Below are positions 22,067-29,928 of a DNA stretch of 64,000 nucleotides, piece after piece. The position numbers and the translations under genes are program-made. Position 1 is the stretch's first letter; every line of letters begins with the position of its first letter. The DNA is from Lebetimonas natsushimae (lineage in GTDB: Bacteria > Campylobacterota > Campylobacteria > Campylobacterales > Nautiliaceae). The notes under the pieces were generated by a model, which saw only the letters and a program-made list of their open reading frames with translations, was not told the origin of the DNA and ran no database searches. The DNA lies in the NCBI RefSeq assembly GCF_002335445.1, contig NZ_BDME01000002.1, positions 1 through 64,000 of the forward strand, in the 5' to 3' direction.

Positions 22067-22089
22067 AGAAAATTTAAAAGGAGTTAAAA

Positions 22090-23601
22090 ATGGGATTTAG
22101 AATTAGGACAAATGTAGCTGCATTAAATGCTCATGCTTCAGTAATGGTTACAAATAGAAATTTAAACAATTCATTAGAAAAATTAAGTACAGGTTTAAGA
22201 ATCAATAAAGCAGCGGATGATGCTTCAGGACTTCAAATTGCAGATGCTTTAAGAGACCAGGCAGACAGTTTGGGCCAGGCAATCAGAAATGCAAACGATG
22301 CTATCGGAGTTATGCAAATTGCGGATAAAGCAATGGATGAACAGGTTAAAATACTTAATACAATTAAAGTAAAGGCTACTCAGGCTGCACAGGACGGACA
22401 GACAACAGATACAAGAAAAGCGCTTCAAGAAGATATAGTAAGACTTATGGAAGAGCTTGACAATATTGCTCAAACAACATCATATAACGGTAAAAAATTA
22501 CTTAGCGGTAGTTTTACAAATCAAAAATTCCAAATAGGCGCATATTCTAATGAGACTATTACAGCAAGTATCGGTGCTACTTCTTCAGATAAAATAGGAA
22601 ATACAAGATTTGAAACAACAGCAAATTTAAAAGTTTCAACAACTGATGCATTAACAACAGTTGATTTAAAATTTACAAAAGTAGACGGAAAAAAAGATGT
22701 TCAATTAGAAGAAGTTGTAATATCAACAAGTGCGGGAACAGGATTAGGAGTATTAGCAGAAGTTATAAACAAAAACTCTGATTTAACAGGGGTTAGGGCT
22801 TCATGGCAGGTACAAGGTACGGCATCAAAAGCTGTGCAATCAGGGACAATTCACGGATTAAAAATCAATGGAGTGGAAATAGGGGATTTAACAGTACAAC
22901 ACGCAGACAGAGACGGTACATTAGTAGCGGCGATAAATGCAGTAAAAGACCAAACAGGTGTGGAAGCATTTATAGATGAGGAAGGAAAATTAAATTTAAG
23001 AAGTTTGGATGGAAGGGCTATTCAAGTATCAACAAGTTCAGCTTCAACAGTGCTTGGAGGAGGAAACTTTACAAAGGCTTCAGGAACAGACACAATAGTA
23101 GGAAGATTGACATTTGTCAGACTTGATGCCAGAGATATAAAAATTTCCGGAACAAATGTAAGTAAAATCGGTGTAACAAGCAATATGGCTCAGGCTACTA
23201 TCAATTTAAGATCAATTAAAGATTCATTTGGGGCAGATGAGGCAAGTGCGATTGGTGTGCATGCTAATTCAAATGTAGCACATTATACAGAAAGTGTTGG
23301 AGCAGGTGTTACAACCCTAAAAGGCGCAATGGCTGTTATGGATATTGCTGATAGTGCTATGAAATTACTTGATAAAATCAGAGCTGACATTGGTTCAGTA
23401 CAGAATCAATTAGTAAGTACAATAAACAACATTTCAGTAACACAGGTAAATGTAAAAGCGGCTGAAAGTCAAATCAGAGATGTGGATTTTGCAGCTGAAA
23501 CAGCTAATTTCCAAAAATGGAATCTATTAGCACAATCAGGTAGTTATGCTTTATCTCAGGCTAATACTGTTCAACAAAATGTTATGAGATTACTTCAATA
23601 A
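22090..23601 (+). CDS. flaA: Flagellin (major, FlaA type)
   Basis: A 503-residue flagellin, the filament subunit exported by the flagellar type III apparatus. The D0/D1 N terminus ([51 protein letters not shown]) and C terminus ([32 protein letters not shown]) are intact. A long central surface domain holds a flagellin hook-IN-like segment ([16 protein letters not shown]). It starts at the ATG seven bases after AAAAGGAG and is read from a sigma28 promoter. It shares a DNA-identical central block with flaB. The nearby pse genes and Maf suggest its Ser/Thr residues carry pseudaminic acid. Confidence 0.96.
   Translation: MGFRIRTNVAALNAHASVMVTNRNLNNSLEKLSTGLRINKAADDASGLQIADALRDQADSLGQAIRNANDAIGVMQIADKAMDEQVKILNTIKVKATQAAQDGQTTDTRKALQEDIVRLMEELDNIAQTTSYNGKKLLSGSFTNQKFQIGAYSNETITASIGATSSDKIGNTRFETTANLKVSTTDALTTVDLKFTKVDGKKDVQLEEVVISTSAGTGLGVLAEVINKNSDLTGVRASWQVQGTASKAVQSGTIHGLKINGVEIGDLTVQHADRDGTLVAAINAVKDQTGVEAFIDEEGKLNLRSLDGRAIQVSTSSASTVLGGGNFTKASGTDTIVGRLTFVRLDARDIKISGTNVSKIGVTSNMAQATINLRSIKDSFGADEASAIGVHANSNVAHYTESVGAGVTTLKGAMAVMDIADSAMKLLDKIRADIGSVQNQLVSTINNISVTQVNVKAAESQIRDVDFAAETANFQKWNLLAQSGSYALSQANTVQQNVMRLLQ
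22684..23128 (+). repeat. Identical 445-bp block, copy 1 (flaA)
   Basis: By eye this segment is base-for-base identical to 24319-24763 in flaB, including all silent positions. It encodes the central, surface-exposed part of flagellin. The flanking coding sequence diverges in both directions. Confidence 0.85.
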
Positions 23602-23602
23602 T

Positions 23603-23630
23603 AAAAGGCTTTTTGCCTTTTTCTTCTTTT
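23603..23630 (+). terminator. Rho-independent terminator after flaA
   Basis: AAAAGGC (23603-23609) pairs with GCCTTTT (23615-23621) across a five-T loop and is followed by a T-rich tract. It begins just after the flaA stop codon and separates flaA from the independently promoted flaB. Confidence 0.75.
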
Positions 23631-23676
23631 TTAATTTATTACCTTCAAATTTATGTTATTCGTTTTTTTTATTGTT

Positions 23677-23693
23677 TTGGAACACCTTTTGCT
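23677..23693 (+). promoter_or_regulatory. Sigma54 (RpoN) promoter of flaB
   Basis: TTGGAAC-N5-TTGCT with GG at 23679-23680 and GC at 23691-23692 exactly ten bases apart is a near-consensus -24/-12 element. It lies 32 bases before the second flagellin's ATG, after the flaA terminator. Sigma54 control of a second flagellin mirrors Campylobacter flaB. Confidence 0.82.
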
Positions 23694-23724
23694 TCTCCTT
23701 TTTAAAATAATAAGGAGATAAACA

Positions 23725-25239
23725 ATGGGGTTTAGGATAAATACTAATATAGCTGCCCTTACTGCACATACGGCAGCAGTTGCAAATAATAGGGAACTTA
23801 GCAGTTCATTAGAAAAATTAAGTACAGGTTTAAGAATCAATAAAGCAGCGGATGATGCTTCAGGACTTCAAATTGCAGATAGTTTAAGAGACCAGGCAGA
23901 CAGTTTGGGCCAGGCAATCAGAAATGCAAACGATGCTATCGGTGTGTTTCAAATTGCGGATAAAGCAATGGATGAACAGGTTAAAATTCTTGATACGATT
24001 AAAGTAAAGGCTACTCAGGCTGCACAGGACGGACAGACAACAGATACAAGAAAAGCGCTTCAAGAAGATATAGTAAGACTTATGGAAGAGCTTGACAATA
24101 TTGCTCAAACAACATCATATAACGGTAAAAAATTACTTAGCGGTAGTTTTACAAATCAAAAATTCCAAATAGGCGCATATTCTAATGAAACAGTACAAGC
24201 AAGTATCGGTGCTACTTCTTCAGATAAAATAGGAAATACAAGATTTGAAACAACAGCAAATTTAAAAGTTTCAACAACTGATGCATTAACAACAGTTGAT
24301 TTAAAATTCAAATCAGTTGACGGAAAAAAAGATGTTCAATTAGAAGAAGTTGTAATATCAACAAGTGCGGGAACAGGATTAGGAGTATTAGCAGAAGTTA
24401 TAAACAAAAACTCTGATTTAACAGGGGTTAGGGCTTCATGGCAGGTACAAGGTACGGCATCAAAAGCTGTGCAATCAGGGACAATTCACGGATTAAAAAT
24501 CAATGGAGTGGAAATAGGGGATTTAACAGTACAACACGCAGACAGAGACGGTACATTAGTAGCGGCGATAAATGCAGTAAAAGACCAAACAGGTGTGGAA
24601 GCATTTATAGATGAGGAAGGAAAATTAAATTTAAGAAGTTTGGATGGAAGGGCTATTCAAGTATCAACAAGTTCAGCTTCAACAGTGCTTGGAGGAGGAA
24701 ACTTTACAAAGGCTTCAGGAACAGACACAATAGTAGGAAGATTGACATTTGTCAGACTTGATGGAAGAGATATAAAAATTTCCGGAACAAATGCAAGTAA
24801 AATCGGTGTAACAAGCAATATGGCTCAGGCAAGTATTAATTTAAGAACAATTAAAGGGTCATTTAATGCAGATCAGGCGAGTGCAATCGGAGCAAATGCC
24901 AATACTATAATAGCAACAGAAAATAATAGTGGAATTGGAGCAGGTGTTACAACCATAAAAGGTGCAATGGCTGTTATGGATATTGCCCAAAGTGCTCAAA
25001 GACTACTTGATAAAATCAGAGCTGACATTGGTTCAGTACAGAATCAATTGGTAAGCACAATAAACAACATTTCAGTAACACAGGTAAATGTAAAAGCGGC
25101 TGAAAGTCAAATCAGAGATGTGGATTTTGCAGCTGAAACAGCTAATTTCCAAAAACATAATATTCTAGCACAATCAGGTAGTTATGCTTTATCTCAGGCT
25201 AATGCTATTCAACAAAACGTCCTAAAATTATTACAATAA
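23725..25239 (+). CDS. flaB: Flagellin (second copy, FlaB type)
   Basis: A 504-residue flagellin paralogous to flaA. The N terminus ([24 protein letters not shown]) and the stretch before the C-terminal D1 helix differ from flaA, while the central domain is the same at DNA level. The ends needed for export and polymerisation are intact ([35 protein letters not shown]). It has its own sigma54 promoter and an AAGGAG ribosome site, and lacks the leader hairpin of flaA. In Campylobacter the sigma54 copy is the minor, hook-proximal subunit; here that is inferred from promoter class only. Confidence 0.95.
   Translation: MGFRINTNIAALTAHTAAVANNRELSSSLEKLSTGLRINKAADDASGLQIADSLRDQADSLGQAIRNANDAIGVFQIADKAMDEQVKILDTIKVKATQAAQDGQTTDTRKALQEDIVRLMEELDNIAQTTSYNGKKLLSGSFTNQKFQIGAYSNETVQASIGATSSDKIGNTRFETTANLKVSTTDALTTVDLKFKSVDGKKDVQLEEVVISTSAGTGLGVLAEVINKNSDLTGVRASWQVQGTASKAVQSGTIHGLKINGVEIGDLTVQHADRDGTLVAAINAVKDQTGVEAFIDEEGKLNLRSLDGRAIQVSTSSASTVLGGGNFTKASGTDTIVGRLTFVRLDGRDIKISGTNASKIGVTSNMAQASINLRTIKGSFNADQASAIGANANTIIATENNSGIGAGVTTIKGAMAVMDIAQSAQRLLDKIRADIGSVQNQLVSTINNISVTQVNVKAAESQIRDVDFAAETANFQKHNILAQSGSYALSQANAIQQNVLKLLQ
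24319..24763 (+). repeat. Identical 445-bp block, copy 2 (flaB)
   Basis: Second copy of the block at 22684-23128, offset by 1635 bases, the distance between the two start codons. High similarity extends further upstream, to about position 23808, with scattered differences. Confidence 0.85.
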
Positions 25240-25268
25240 TTTAAAAACGTTTTTTAAATGATTTTTTT

Positions 25269-25294
25269 AGAAGCTGTTTTTGCAGCTTCTTTTT
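25269..25294 (+). terminator. Rho-independent terminator after flaB
   Basis: AGAAGCTG (25269-25276) pairs with CAGCTTCT (25283-25290) over a six-base loop and runs straight into a T-tract. It lies 30 bases after the flaB stop, between flaB and the convergent maf gene. Confidence 0.85.
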
Positions 25295-25309
25295 ATAATA
25301 AAGAGGAAA

Positions 25310-27217
25310 TTATTTTTGAGTTATTTGTAGTTCTTTTTCAATGAAAGGCAATGCTCTTTGAATTGTAATAATTTGTGCATTTATACTGCCTGCTAAATTA
25401 AATAACCATTCTTTGTGATTCATTATCCAGTCTATCAATTTTGCTTTTTTTTCAATATCTGTTTGAGAATTTTGAACTTGTATTTTAGCTAAATCTGTTT
25501 CTTTATTGACTAAGTATGAAATTATTGTTTCTCCATAGCACTGCATAAAAGTTTTTGATTCTATTTTTTCTTTAATTTTATCTATTTTTTTTGATAATCT
25601 TTTTAATTTATTAAAATCTATTTTTTCAAGTTGATTGTTTTTATTTAAATTTACTAATTCATCAAATGTTTCAGATACTTCAACAAAAACTTTTTCTGTT
25701 TCATTTTTTACTTTTTCTCCAATTTTTATCATTTTTAATATTTTTTTATAAGCTTTTTGTAAATTTTTAATATATCCATCTTTTCTTGGTTTTCTAAGTT
25801 TAATTTTAGTTTTTGGAGTTTTTGTTACATATTTATTAATAACTTCAATAAACGGCATTTCAATACTACCTTCAATTCTGGCACCACCTTCTGTGGCATT
25901 TATTGTTATTATACCTTCAAGAGATGTTTCATAAATATCTTTTTCAAAAAAATTTTTAAACATAAGCCAAGTTTGAGAAGTCCTTATAGTACCTTCTCCC
26001 CCATATTTTGTAACATATTCATCTGTTTCTTTAAATTTTATTTCTTTTTCTCCATATACATGTCCTTTAGCATGACTTGTACCATCTTCACTATATGCCA
26101 AATCTTGCCCAATTAATACTATTTTTTTAAATCCGAGTAAATATGCAAGTTCATAAGCCATATTTGCAGCACTCATTCCAATCCCGAGATAGCCATATTT
26201 TTTTAGACCGAAATATCTATTATATTGGAAACCTCTCATTGATAAAATTCTTGGTCCGTAAGAATTTTTCAATACTTCTTCATGTTGAAGCGAAGCATGT
26301 ATAGTGATAAATTTTTCTTGGAATTTTTTAGAAGTTTTTTTAAAAAATTTTGCTGTATCTTTTACTCTTTCTAGACTTGTTACAAAATCAGGCACTATTT
26401 CCCATTTTTCAAGTATTGGCATTGAAGCGTCAACACTAATTATTGTTACATAATCTTGTATTTTTTTTAATAATGGTAATTGTTTAGTTAAAGATGGACC
26501 GGTAGAAACTATAATTGCTATATCAGAGTTTTTTTTGCCGATTATTGATTGAATTGGTGGATTTTTAAGCATTTCTGGAAAATTTCTAATAGAGTGTTCT
26601 ATTCCTATTAAAGTATCAATTGTATCATTCCCAAAATTTATAATTGATTGTTTTATTGCTTGGGCAAAAATTCTATTAACATTTATTATTTCTTCAGAAT
26701 ATAGTTTTTCATAATATTTTGTATTTATTTGTAACTCATATGTTTTAACAAATAGCACTATATCAGAATTGGACATAATTTTTATAGCTTCAGGATAGTT
26801 AAATTGAGATAATTTATAAAGAATTAGTTTATTTTCTTCAATTTCCTTTGCAAAATCTATTAAGTTTAAAACAATAAATAAAATTTGAGTATCAGGTTCT
26901 ATAACAATTATCTTTTTTCTTATTGGATTATTTAATAAAAGTTTTATTAAAATTCCATTTCCAATTCCAAAGAAAAATAAAACGGGATATCTTATATATT
27001 TTTTGTCAAATAATTTTTTTTGAGATTCTATTTCATCTAATGGTTTGGTCTCATAAAGAGGTAATTTTTTTTCTTTATCTATTAGATTTATATTGGCTGG
27101 GTCGTCGCCATGTTGGAAAATTTCGAATTTGGTATTACGCAAGCCAAAAAGTTCAGTGGCAAGATTTGGATTTTTATCAAATAAAGCTTTTATGTTTTTT
27201 TCAAAAATTGAAGACAT
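25310..27217 (-). CDS. maf: Maf-type flagellin glycosyltransferase (DUF115)
   Basis: A 635-residue motility accessory factor. The central DUF115/MptE-like domain is seen in IAIIVSTGPSLTKQLPLL (nucleotide-sugar site), IISVDASMPILEKW, the TSLERV segment, MSAANMAYELAYLLGFKKIVLIGQDLAYS and the SHAKGHVYGE motif. Maf proteins of Campylobacter, Helicobacter and Aeromonas transfer pseudaminic acid to Ser/Thr of flagellin in the cytoplasm before export. The gene faces flaB and has an AAAAGGGG ribosome site and a sigma28-like promoter upstream, consistent with expression alongside flagellin. Confidence 0.9.
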   Translation of the reverse strand: MSSIFEKNIKALFDKNPNLATELFGLRNTKFEIFQHGDDPANINLIDKEKKLPLYETKPLDEIESQKKLFDKKYIRYPVLFFFGIGNGILIKLLLNNPIRKKIIVIEPDTQILFIVLNLIDFAKEIEENKLILYKLSQFNYPEAIKIMSNSDIVLFVKTYELQINTKYYEKLYSEEIINVNRIFAQAIKQSIINFGNDTIDTLIGIEHSIRNFPEMLKNPPIQSIIGKKNSDIAIIVSTGPSLTKQLPLLKKIQDYVTIISVDASMPILEKWEIVPDFVTSLERVKDTAKFFKKTSKKFQEKFITIHASLQHEEVLKNSYGPRILSMRGFQYNRYFGLKKYGYLGIGMSAANMAYELAYLLGFKKIVLIGQDLAYSEDGTSHAKGHVYGEKEIKFKETDEYVTKYGGEGTIRTSQTWLMFKNFFEKDIYETSLEGIITINATEGGARIEGSIEMPFIEVINKYVTKTPKTKIKLRKPRKDGYIKNLQKAYKKILKMIKIGEKVKNETEKVFVEVSETFDELVNLNKNNQLEKIDFNKLKRLSKKIDKIKEKIESKTFMQCYGETIISYLVNKETDLAKIQVQNSQTDIEKKAKLIDWIMNHKEWLFNLAGSINAQIITIQRALPFIEKELQITQK

Positions 27218-27246
27218 TTTTCCCCTTTTGTGATATATTTAAGCGT

Positions 27247-27273
27247 ATATCGGTATTTTTGATAAAATTATAA
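27247..27273 (-). promoter_or_regulatory. Possible sigma28 promoter of maf
   Basis: On the minus strand ACCGATAT (27254-27247) closely fits the FliA -10 GCCGATAA; the -35 is poor (TTAT or TATA at 14-15 bases spacing). It lies 30 bases before the maf start codon. The -10 core is the same CGATAT as at flaA. Confidence 0.5.
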
Positions 27274-27285
27274 CAAAGGAGCGAA

Positions 27286-27648
27286 ATGTTTAATTTTTTA
27301 AAAAAAAACAAGCAGGTAAAAGTTGAATTAAAAAAAGACCCTTTTCCTGATTATAATGATGTAAAGACAAGAACAATTATAGATATAAGAGATCCTGAAG
27401 ATGTGGAATTTTATGGAAAACTCCCAAATTCTGTAAATATTCCTTTCGATGAATATTTTGCAAGTAAACTATTAATGCTTGATAAAAGTAAAAAATATGC
27501 GATTATGGATGACAGAGGAATTTTGTCAAATTTAAATAAAGCTGTTGAGGTTGCCAAAAATTTAGGTCTCGATGTGGTGGGACTTAGAGGCGGATTTTTT
27601 TATATTACAGAAGTATTGAATGTTAAACCGATTAAGGAGAATGAATGA
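27286..27648 (+). CDS. Rhodanese-like domain protein lacking the catalytic Cys
   Basis: A 120-residue single rhodanese domain: TRTIIDIRDPEDVEFYGKLP, SVNIPFDEYF and the C-terminal VVGLRGGFFYI. The active-site loop that normally carries the sulfur-transferring cysteine reads YAIMDDRGILSN, and there is no cysteine in the entire protein. It is therefore probably a non-catalytic, binding or regulatory member. It overlaps the ArsC/Spx-family gene by four bases and begins an operon of four small genes. Confidence 0.8.
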   Translation: MFNFLKKNKQVKVELKKDPFPDYNDVKTRTIIDIRDPEDVEFYGKLPNSVNIPFDEYFASKLLMLDKSKKYAIMDDRGILSNLNKAVEVAKNLGLDVVGLRGGFFYITEVLNVKPIKENE

Positions 27649-27986
27649 AAATATATGGAATTAAAACATGCGGAAGTGTGAAAAAAGCTCTTAAATTTTT
27701 TAATGACAGGAATATTAAATATGAATTTCATGATTTAAAAAAAGAACCGGTAGGATGTGAGAAAATAGAAAAGTGGCTTAAAAAGGTTGATATAAATACT
27801 CTTTTTAATAAAAGGGGTACAAAATACAGACAGTTGAAATTAAAAGAATATAATCTTAACGAAGAGGCAATGTTAGAATGGTTGTGTAAAGAGAATCTAC
27901 TTATTAAAAGGCCTGTGATTGAACAAGACAGTGGTGATGTTATTGTCGGATTTGATGAAGAAAAATATAAGGAAATATTTGAATGA
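27645..27986 (+). CDS. ArsC/Spx (YffB-like) family protein
   Basis: A 113-residue thioredoxin-fold protein. The N terminus IYGIKTCGSVKKALKFF has a CGSV active site with one cysteine, as in YffB and not the CX2C of Spx. LFNKRGTKYRQL and NLLIKRPVI, with its substrate-binding RPV-type segment, are typical of the ArsC/YffB group. The biological substrate is unknown; glutathione-dependent reductase activity has been suggested for relatives. It is coupled at both ends (four-base overlaps). Confidence 0.85.
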   Translation: MKIYGIKTCGSVKKALKFFNDRNIKYEFHDLKKEPVGCEKIEKWLKKVDINTLFNKRGTKYRQLKLKEYNLNEEAMLEWLCKENLLIKRPVIEQDSGDVIVGFDEEKYKEIFE

Positions 27987-28699
27987 AACTTCAAATTTTA
28001 GCTGCTAGTGTCGGAATAGGGGCAATTATAGGATATGTAACTAATTATGTTGCAATAAAACTTCTTTTTAGGCCTTATAAATCTCTAAAATTAAAGAATG
28101 TCACTGTTTTCCCTCAGGGGGTAATTCCAAGGGAAAAAGCCACTCTTGCAAGGAAAGTGGGAGAAGTTGTAAAAAATTATATTTTAAGTGAAGAAGAGAT
28201 TAAAAAAATTGTTACAAACGATGAAGTTAAAAAAGAAATTGATAAATTTTTAGATAAAGAAATAGAAAATTTTTTAGCCCAGGATATTACTGAACTTACT
28301 CCAAAAGAAATACTTGCCAAAAATCTTGCGGGATGGATTGATAATCTGATTAAAACAAAATTTCCTATGTTTGCTTCATTTATAGACACTGCTTCAATTG
28401 AGAGACTACTTAGCGAAATAAATTTGGGAATTACACTTAACAAATTTGTAAACAAAGATAAGATAAAAGAAAAACTGTTAAATGAAATTTATATTTTTTT
28501 GGAAAACGAGCTTCCTACAATTTTAGTTAAAGCCAATATTGAAAAGATTGTAGAAGATAAAATAAATTCGTTTGATGAAAAGCGTCTTGAAGATATGCTT
28601 TTTGTTTTAATGAAAAAACATTTTGGTTTTATCAATTTTGCAGGAGCGGTGCTTGGTGGAATTATAGGGTTTGTACAGTATTTTGTTATTCAAATGTAA
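27983..28699 (+). CDS. DUF445-family membrane protein
   Basis: A 238-residue protein of the DUF445/YheB group. An N-terminal membrane helix (AASVGIGAIIGYVTNYVAIKLLF) with the conserved NxxAIKLLFRPY motif is followed by PQGVIPREKATLARKVGEVV, a long amphipathic helical region and a C-terminal hydrophobic tail (FAGAVLGGIIGFVQYFV). No function is established for the family. It overlaps the ArsC/Spx-family gene by four bases. Confidence 0.85.
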   Translation: MKLQILAASVGIGAIIGYVTNYVAIKLLFRPYKSLKLKNVTVFPQGVIPREKATLARKVGEVVKNYILSEEEIKKIVTNDEVKKEIDKFLDKEIENFLAQDITELTPKEILAKNLAGWIDNLIKTKFPMFASFIDTASIERLLSEINLGITLNKFVNKDKIKEKLLNEIYIFLENELPTILVKANIEKIVEDKINSFDEKRLEDMLFVLMKKHFGFINFAGAVLGGIIGFVQYFVIQM

Positions 28700-28735
28700 T
28701 TTTGTTTTAGCATAATTCCACAAAAAAGGGGAATT

Positions 28736-29092
28736 GTGCAACATGTTGAAATTATAATAGCTTCAATTCTTTTTTTATTTCTTTTAATTTTTCATTATGA
28801 TTTTTATCATTTGGTAAGTTTGATTTTAGAATATATCGTAATTATAGAAGTGGTGCAGATGCTTTTTGTTTTTTTTAAAAGACAAAGGATTAAACTCAGA
28901 TATATGATTGATGCGGCTATAATATTTTTTATAAGGGAAATTTTTATTTTGGTTACAAATCATAAAGATAAAAAAGAAATTTTTTTGTTTGTGGTTTTAA
29001 TAGGAGTGTTTTTCTTGTTTAGATATTTGGCTATTAATATTACATATAAAACTGATAAAACACAAAAAAAAATTAAACTAATAAAAAATTAA
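28736..29092 (+). CDS. PsiE-family membrane protein
   Basis: A 118-residue protein with four predicted membrane helices matching the phosphate-starvation-inducible PsiE family (HYDFYHLVSLILEYIVIIEVVQM, RYMIDAAIIFFIREI). It begins with GTG, four bases after an AAAAAGGGG ribosome site. The function is unknown. Its TAA stop shares a TTAA with the stop of the convergent epimerase-like gene. Confidence 0.75.
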   Translation: MQHVEIIIASILFLFLLIFHYDFYHLVSLILEYIVIIEVVQMLFVFFKRQRIKLRYMIDAAIIFFIREIFILVTNHKDKKEIFLFVVLIGVFFLFRYLAINITYKTDKTQKKIKLIKN

Positions 29093-29913
29093 TTATTTTT
29101 GCAAAGTAAATGATTTAATGATTTTTTTATTGTAGGATATTTAAATTCAAATCCTTCTTTTAAAATCCTTTTTGGATAAATTTCTTTTGAAGAGGTTAAA
29201 ACTTTTGCCCCTTCACTATATTTCAAATAAAGTAAAAATTCCGGGATTTTAAAAATAGCAGGTCGATTTAATGTTTTTGCTAGAGTTTTTGTAAATTCTG
29301 TGTTTGTAACGGAATAAGGAGCTGTTGCGTTAAAAATGCCTGTGAGATGATTTTTAATAATAAATTGATACATTCTGATTAAATCGTCAATATCAATCCA
29401 CGACATTTTCATCTCTCCATTACCTATAATACCGCCAAAGCCAAATTTAAAAGGTAAAAGTATTTCTTTAAGTGCGCCCCCGTTTCCTAAAACGACTCCT
29501 AGCCTAAAAATGGCAGTCGGTTTATTTGATTTTAACGCTTCTTCTTCCCATTTTTTTGCCAAATTTCCAAGAAAATTATCTGCTAAATTTGTGCAACTCT
29601 CATCACAGGGAGTATTATCAGGATAAATTCCAATAGCCGAAGTTGAGATGAAATGCTTAATACTACTTTTATTTATTGCATTTACCAGCTTTTTTGTCGT
29701 TTGAATTCTACTTGAGACAAGTGTTTTTTTATAATTTTCATTCCATCTTTTTAAAATAGTGGCTCCAGCTAAATTAAAAACAACATCTACATTTTCCAGT
29801 TTTTTTAAAATATCTTTTTCTGAATCATTTCTATTAATTGTAATATAATTTGGAAATTTTTTAATTATATTTGAAGCTATAAATCCGTTCGCACCAGTTA
29901 GGGCTATTTTCAT
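29089..29913 (-). CDS. TIGR01777-type NAD-dependent epimerase-like protein
   Basis: A 274-residue atypical SDR of the YfcH/SDR39U1 type: IALTGANGFIASNIIKKF at the N terminus, VDVVFNLAGATI, FISTSAIGIYPD, FRLGVVLGNGGALKE, MSWIDIDDLIRM and a C-terminal YPKRILKEGFEFKYPTIKKSL of the DUF1731 domain. Relatives bind NADP but their substrate is unknown; some are linked to septum or heme functions. It lies downstream of acnB, with only 15 bases between, and may be cotranscribed. Confidence 0.87.
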   Translation of the reverse strand: MKIALTGANGFIASNIIKKFPNYITINRNDSEKDILKKLENVDVVFNLAGATILKRWNENYKKTLVSSRIQTTKKLVNAINKSSIKHFISTSAIGIYPDNTPCDESCTNLADNFLGNLAKKWEEEALKSNKPTAIFRLGVVLGNGGALKEILLPFKFGFGGIIGNGEMKMSWIDIDDLIRMYQFIIKNHLTGIFNATAPYSVTNTEFTKTLAKTLNRPAIFKIPEFLLYLKYSEGAKVLTSSKEIYPKRILKEGFEFKYPTIKKSLNHLLCKNN

Positions 29914-29928
29914 AAGGAAAGAAGAAGA

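Noticed and set aside
27247-27285. Shared divergent promoter for maf and the rhodanese-like gene
   Set aside because: The sigma28-like element for maf is plausible, but the rightward -10 candidates (TAAAAT, TATAAC) are ordinary for this base composition and are not called.
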